Below the pieces are notes generated by a model, which was given only the letters and a program-made list of their open reading frames with translations, was not told the origin of the DNA and ran no database searches. From Acanthopleura granulata (Eukaryota > Mollusca > Polyplacophora > Chitonida > Chitonidae), in NCBI GenBank assembly GCA_016165875.1, contig JABBOT010000004.1:17113672-17177671 (forward strand): a stretch of 64,000 bases of DNA, written 5' to 3'. How positions within the stretch are numbered: the first letter of the stretch is position 1; every line of letters begins with the position of its first letter. This document shows positions 61,001 through 64,000 of the stretch, piece after piece. Made by a program: the position numbers and the translations under genes.

Positions 61001-62855
61001 ATTGTGCTTCACAGAAAGACGAAGGCTATGCAACTCAACAACTGAAGATGTTAAAGTCACTAACCAGTGATCCCGCCAACATGGGACCTGACGACGTTGC
61101 CAATGTCACCTCAGTACTGGAATTTGTGTTTGAATTTTCGCTAAAAAACAAACAGGTATGGGGGGGAGGCTTGTTAAGATTATTTGCTTTACGAAATGAT
61201 ACGTTTAATGATCGGAAATTGATGACCAGTATCTGAGACACGAAGTCCTAATACACTCTTTATTTGCTATTTATTCTGTGCTCAAACATACTTTCCTGTG
61301 CCAGTAATTTGCATGAATATTATATAACAATGTCGATCTCTTCACACACACACTCACACACACATTTGTATATTTGATATTAAAACCATTTTCAATCCCA
61401 GTACAAAGCTATACCACCAATCATTTCTTATGAGTGAAAGTTGTGAATAGGGTGATGAATTGCTTCTGATCTCTCTAAATCCAAAACCTGACCCAGTACT
61501 AGGTGTGCCAGGGTTGCAGTTCATACCGATAATATCACCTCTAGAGGTCGTTAGTTCATCTCTCTCCTGGGATTTCAACTTCACTAATGGATGACTATGT
61601 TCCACTACAGATCGCCAACGACCTCACCGAGGTGGTCAGCAATGTGATGGATGCCAGGGAGTCCGTATTAAAGATAAGCCAAAGTCGAAACAGTAGCAGT
61701 CAAAGGTATTATTACCGTGTGTATTAAATTTACATATGAACATTGCTACTCCAGTTAACACAGTTTGTTTCCAGCCATCTGAGTCACATATGTGGTCGCC
61801 TTCACCCTATAGCCCGTATATACGGTTTATGTATGATCGATTGCATATTAAAACAGATGTATAGCATAATAACAGCGTAGGACAAGGGGCGCAACTCTCT
61901 CCTCATGCCAGTCATGATGAACACTGATAATTGTTAATACTCAAAGCATTAAGAGGACATTACAATGCTTCAGTGTTACAAATATATGTCTTCCTTTTAC
62001 TCGTACAAAAGATTACAGGGCAGTTTATCGGAACTGTTACATCTGTGTAACTCGAGCTGCGGTGTTTTTTCCAGCCCGTTTTACTCCAACCATGAAACTG
62101 ACCGCCATCATATATACATGTATGTGGTGTATTCTGCAGTGAAATACGAAATACTTGAAATTCATATAATAAATATCTCTTCTCTTTGCAGAATGGTGGG
62201 ATTAATCGGTAATTTCACGGCACAGGCGCAAGTCATGGAGGGCAGCAATGTGACACTGTCCACAAAAAACATCCACGTGGTAGCGCTTGATACAGCAGAG
62301 AATGCATCTGACATTACTTTCACTCCGGCGTTTTTGGATGGCAATAACCTGTCGATAGAGGTTAGCATTTGACATGTCAGTAAAGATGTCAACAAGAGCT
62401 TTAACTTGACACGATACTTAAATTAATTCATTTGGTTTGTAGTCTTTGTTTTTAGAATGTAATGACATCTGGATTCCCACATTTCAGATATCCATGATCT
62501 GTTGAATGTAAATGCTTCAAAGCACCTATAGATTATAGGTATATGGTTTATATGAATTCTAAAATTAACCAACGCGATAAAAATCTAGAGATGGTGCTTT
62601 TTGTGAAATTAACAGTTTTCTTCTGTACAGACAGCCGCAACGATTGTCATTCCGTCCCACATCATCAAAGACAACTCCAGCGATGCCCAGCAGTCAATTC
62701 AGAGGCTGGAATTTGCGGCATTTAACACAGCCAAGTTTTTCCTGGACGAATACACTGAGGAAAGCACCGACACAATAGTCATATCGGCATCTCTGACAGG
62801 ACGTCGGATAGACAATCTCTCCGAGCCAGTAATCCTTCAATTTCCCGAGGCATCG
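51995..62855 (+). CDS. Adhesion GPCR-type extracellular region: cadherin, Fn3-like, EGF x14, HormR, GAIN (3' partial)
   Basis: Ten coding exons (CDS from 52008) at 51995-52077, 55457-56065, 56534-56827, 57004-58566, 59481-59612, 60029-60213, 61015-61155, 61611-61705, 62192-62360 and 62631-62855 join in one frame for 1161 codons without a stop. Order: signal peptide 1-23; two cadherin-type repeats 24-226; fibronectin-III-like module 227-324; EGF repeats 1-14 at 325-889; HormR/HRM 890-951; GAIN 952-1161, stopping before the GPS. HormR followed by GAIN is the hallmark of adhesion GPCRs, which self-cleave at the GPS and signal through seven helices after ligand binding or pulling. No GPS or 7TM exon is visible up to 64000, so the gene continues outside. 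CELSR/Flamingo also has cadherin, EGF, HormR and GAIN, but with eight or nine cadherins and laminin-G domains, which are absent here. The final product could also be a non-7TM GAIN protein. Confidence 0.88.
52078..55456 (+). other. Gene 2 intron after the signal-peptide exon
   Basis: A 3.4-kb intron flanked by phase-1 borders. One R3 repeat copy lies at 54786-54870. An acceptor-like CTTTAAAACAG at 53340 precedes a 63-codon frame, but no phase-1 reading through it stays open to a good donor, so no extra exon is called. A missed exon would add N-terminal residues. Confidence 0.55.
54786..54870. repeat. Dispersed repeat R3, copy 2 (gene 2 intron)
   Basis: It contains TTCAAATCTAAGCGTCAAGT, then ATACATAAACCACAAAGGGG and TTCCACGCCGACAA, parallel to 22050-22135. 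Confidence 0.45.
55457..56065 (+). CDS. Gene 2 exon 2: two cadherin-type repeats
   Basis: The acceptor is CTTCTTCAG at 55448-55456 and the donor is CCAG|GTAAGA at 56066, phase 1 at both ends. The second repeat is clear: PVFENQVYTFSVFED, then IGAVHATDQDPDD, LEYYGV, FIVDKSTGNIFL and VVVSDRGIPP. The first repeat has the fold signature (YLEATTGTYVCTVNAYNED, YKLARLPDADYFTIEENSG, NLRVYG) but lacks the DxD and DxGxP calcium ligands. Confidence 0.87.
56534..56827 (+). CDS. Gene 2 exon 3: fibronectin-III-like module
   Basis: The acceptor is TTTTTTCAG at 56525-56533 and the donor is GAAA|GTAATT at 56828, phase 1 at both ends. VCWKTPNISDAYEGFRFVYG matches Fn3 strands B-C (W...P.....GF.F.Y) and AKYSFYTWTINGTEESQRS resembles strands F-G. 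Three cysteines (DFC, TVC, EAC) are unusual for Fn3. The fold call is by pattern only. Confidence 0.72.
57004..58566 (+). CDS. Gene 2 exon 4: EGF-like repeats 1-13 in one exon
   Basis: The acceptor is TTTGTTTCAG at 56994-57003 and the donor is ACAG|GTAAAC at 58567, phase 1 at both ends. In 1563 bp it holds 12 complete six-cysteine EGF repeats and most of a 13th, joined as C-x-x-x-D/N-x-C modules of 35-40 residues. The linkers lack the DxD/NE calcium-binding motif of cbEGF. Eight repeats (3, 5, 6, 7, 9, 10, 12, 13) fit the O-fucose consensus between Cys2 and Cys3; repeats 10, 11 and 13 fit the O-glucose consensus C1-x-S-x-P-C2. Repeat 12 carries an insert of about 18 residues between Cys3 and Cys4. 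Confidence 0.9.
58567..59480 (+). other. Gene 2 intron splitting EGF 13
   Basis: A 914-bp intron, phase 1, placed after the Gly of SSHTG in repeat 13. Reading continues open for 248 bases past the donor to a stop at 58812-58814, but that extension loses all EGF character, which supports splicing at 58567. No repeat copy recognised. Confidence 0.6.
59481..59612 (+). CDS. Gene 2 exon 5: end of EGF 13 and EGF 14
   Basis: The acceptor is TTATTTTAG at 59472-59480 and the donor is GAAG|GTGAGG at 59613, phase 1 at both ends. It supplies the sixth cysteine of repeat 13 (GVLCET) and a complete repeat 14: PCFSSPCRNGGQC...CTCTTGFTGSTC. CFSSPC fits the O-glucose consensus. Confidence 0.87.
60029..60213 (+). 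CDS. Gene 2 exon 6: HormR/HRM domain
   Basis: The acceptor is CTGTTTGCAG at 60019-60028 and the donor is AGT|GTAAGT at 60214; phase 1 in, phase 0 out. Key residues match the hormone-receptor domain: LCPSE, YAWPSTGFGG, LLPC, AKRRC, WESPETSNC, i.e. four spaced cysteines, W-P-x-T-x-x-G and W-x-x-P-x-x-x-x-C. In adhesion GPCRs this domain sits directly before GAIN, as here. Confidence 0.88.
60545..60645. repeat. Imperfect tandem duplication in gene 2 intron
   Basis: TAGACCTAGGTCCCATTTAT then TGACGCGGTATTAACATTTG is echoed about 56 bp later by TAGACTTGTTTCCGATTTAT then TGACACAGTTTGAATG. Confidence 0.5.
60679..60702. repeat. Perfect 9-bp-arm inverted repeat in gene 2 intron
   Basis: GCATATGTA and TACATATGC flank the six bases TCATCG, so RNA or single-stranded DNA could form a small hairpin. 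AT-rich palindromes of this size also arise by chance. Confidence 0.7.
60748..60965. repeat. Dispersed repeat R1, copy in gene 2 intron, nearly full length
   Basis: It begins TTGTAATTAACATCACTGAT and passes through GCATTTACATGGACGGTTAG, CCCTAACTGAGGTAAACTGA, CGGTTACCTGCGACCATTTT and TATCACACTGTCGTGGCTGC to ACTCTTTACG. It sits about 50 bp before the first GAIN exon. Confidence 0.66.
61015..61155 (+). CDS. Gene 2 exon 7: GAIN domain, helical part
   Basis: The acceptor is GCTTCACAG at 61006-61014 and the donor is AAACAG|GTATGG at 61156, phase 0 at both ends. It encodes LKMLKSLTSDP...GPDDVANVTSVLEFVFEF, the amphipathic helices (L..LT....L.PDDV....L) that begin GAIN subdomain A. Confidence 0.83.
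61342..61363. repeat. (AC)n microsatellite in gene 2 intron
   Basis: TCACACACACACTCACACAC repeats between GAIN exons. Confidence 0.9.
61611..61705 (+). CDS. Gene 2 exon 8: GAIN domain, helical part
   Basis: The acceptor is TTCCACTACAG at 61600-61610 and the donor is CAAAG|GTATTA at 61706; phase 0 in, phase 2 out. It encodes IANDLTEVVSNVMDARESVL, matching the V..V.SN.L......L helix of GAIN domains. Confidence 0.83.
62192..62360 (+). CDS. Gene 2 exon 9: GAIN domain, subdomain A to B
   Basis: The acceptor is CTCTTTGCAG at 62182-62191 and the donor is ATAGAG|GTTAGC at 62360/62361; phase 2 in, phase 0 out. It encodes a last helix followed by the strand NIHVVALD, as in GAIN. NFT, NVT and NAS are potential N-glycosylation sites. 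Confidence 0.83.
62631..62855 (+). CDS. Gene 2 exon 10: GAIN domain, subdomain B
   Basis: The acceptor is TTCTGTACAG at 62621-62630 and the donor is GCATCG|GTATGA at 62856, phase 0 at both ends. It encodes ATIVIPSHII, FAAFNTAKFFL, TIVISASLTGRRI and LSEPVILQFPE, which match the I-x-I-P, F-x-x-x-x-L-F, V-I-S-x-S and L-x-x-P-V-x-I-x-F run just before the GPS. The GPS cysteines and H-L-S/T cleavage site are not in the window. Confidence 0.84.
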
Positions 62856-64000
62856 GTATGACTTAAATGATAGTTTTAGCACAATCTAATCTTGACAACT
62901 TTCCAATGGATTTATTACAGTGTCCATATCTGTTTTAATTTGAGTCTCATGCTTATAAAATTCTGGAAAGTTGCTCGAATGATCCCCTCATTAGTGAAAT
63001 TCGACGAAGTATTGGACTCCCACATTTTGGTGTAAACTTTATCTAAGCCTCTGTAAGGTTACCACTATCGGAGAGGGAAAATGATAAACAAATGATTTGT
63101 TCAACTCTCAGACAAGATCAAACAATGAAATACGAAGACGTTTGAATAAGTGCAATACATATATTTGAACAAAACAGACAAATAGTTCAACTGACAATAA
63201 TATACAAAACAATACAGATAGTTACAAAAATATATAGTTTCTTACTGATGAGAACGTCCAAATCCGGATGGAATATCCCCGGCTTTCAAAGGCCAGTCAG
63301 CCCATGTAAATATAGAATCCATAGTTCTTGAGAATTCTAGAATCGGAGGATGACAGTCCTGTAAGTGACAAACCTTAGGGGGCATGGTACGCCAACGATA
63401 GTTTATATCCAGATCCTCGTCAAGAAGCAACTTCCCAGAGCGAACGGTTTGACAGTAGCGTCCATAATGCCGAGCTCGCGATGTATGTTTCACTCCTCGG
63501 AAATATGCGCAAAGTCACTTTCAGGTAAACTGGAATAAAATGTATGTAATCGCACAAAGTGACAATGGGCGATAAAAGCTCCAAAAGAACATTTCAGGAT
63601 AATAGCAAGTGGCGAAAAACAAGTTGACAAAGTGCTACGTACAGAAAAATGGAGTACAAAATGACAAATGTCGTATGTCGAAACTCAGCAAAATCCTTCA
63701 AAGTCTACGACAGTAATATGACTGCTCTCAGTTGGACTTGAGTAAAAGACTGCGAGCTTTACAATTTCTTCGCTTATATTTATAGACTAACGTAAAGAAA
63801 ATTCTGGATGGTTTGATCATAAACATGTTGTACGCTCTAGTGTACGGTCTATGTACTACGACACGATACTCTTGAACACAGAAGTCTCGAGAAAGCGCAA
63901 CTGAATTCCAGTGCAGGCTACAAAGTACACCTAGGGAAAAATGTAGGTCAAACACCGACCCGGTTAGCGCAAAAACAAATAAAAGAATATCTTTAGGGCG
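62856..64000. other. End of window: intron or flank of gene 2
   Basis: No GPS or seven-helix exon can be found on the + strand. The only open frames are on the minus strand (63242-63493 and 63728-63955) and show no confident domain. Most likely this is intron of gene 2 carrying decayed repeats. Confidence 0.5.

Larger units (their letters stand above)
60214..61014 (+). other. Gene 2 intron between HormR and GAIN
   Basis: An 801-bp intron. It holds a loose tandem duplication (about 60545-60645), a 9-bp-arm hairpin at 60679-60702 and a nearly full R1 copy at 60748-60965 that ends about 50 bp before the acceptor. Confidence 0.6.

Noticed and set aside
63242..63493. Minus-strand frame containing WADWPLKAGDIPSGFGRS, faintly like the start of a BIR (IAP) repeat
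   Set aside because: The match is a few residues, the zinc-binding Cys/His set is missing and the frame stops at once.
1..64000. tRNA, rRNA and CRISPR arrays
   Set aside because: No cloverleaf with both boxes apart from the SINE head, no rRNA-like conserved blocks and no spaced identical repeats.

Overview
This window is animal genomic DNA: AT-rich, with short exons, long introns bounded by GT...AG, and decayed dispersed repeats. Many repeat copies resemble a tRNA-headed SINE I associate from memory with molluscs and other lophotrochozoans. A marine lophotrochozoan, probably a mollusc, is therefore my best guess, but that is inference and the repeat type does not fix the species. I see no bacterial-type operons, rRNA, tRNA genes or CRISPR arrays.

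Two multi-exon genes can be reconstructed, both on the + strand. Gene 1 (about 6.5-15.5 kb, 3' UTR probably to about 16.9 kb) has 11 coding exons. They join in one frame into 515 residues: signal peptide, two EGF-like domains, a short Cys-containing linker, a complete zona pellucida (ZP-N plus ZP-C) domain, an RRKR furin-type cleavage site, a transmembrane helix and an 11-12 residue tail. Gene 2 (52.0 kb to beyond the visible exons at 62.86 kb, 3' end outside the window) has ten visible coding exons that join in one frame for 1161 codons. They encode a signal peptide, one degenerate and one recognisable cadherin repeat, a fibronectin-III-like module, 14 EGF-like repeats (12 complete plus most of the 13th in one 1563-bp exon), a HormR/HRM domain and most of a GAIN domain. 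This is the extracellular half of an adhesion GPCR. The GPS and seven-helix exons should lie to the right of the window.

Layout: 1-6.5 kb is intergenic with SINE-like relics; 6.5-16.9 kb is gene 1, with introns full of a roughly 220-bp repeat family; 17-52 kb is a 35-kb stretch with no convincing coding exon, holding a SINE, dispersed repeats, a 116-bp tandem duplication, a GACT-rich array, a minisatellite of about 36 bp and a few spliced-exon-like or GC-richer patches; 52.0-62.9 kb is gene 2; 62.9-64 kb has nothing I can call.

Both genes encode cell-surface adhesion-type proteins built from EGF modules on phase-1 exons. Nothing in the sequence shows that they act together; neighbourhood and shared modules are the only link. 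The feature of most interest is the gene 2 architecture (cadherin, Fn3-like, 14 Notch-style EGF repeats, HormR, GAIN), which matches none of the vertebrate adhesion GPCR subfamilies I know.
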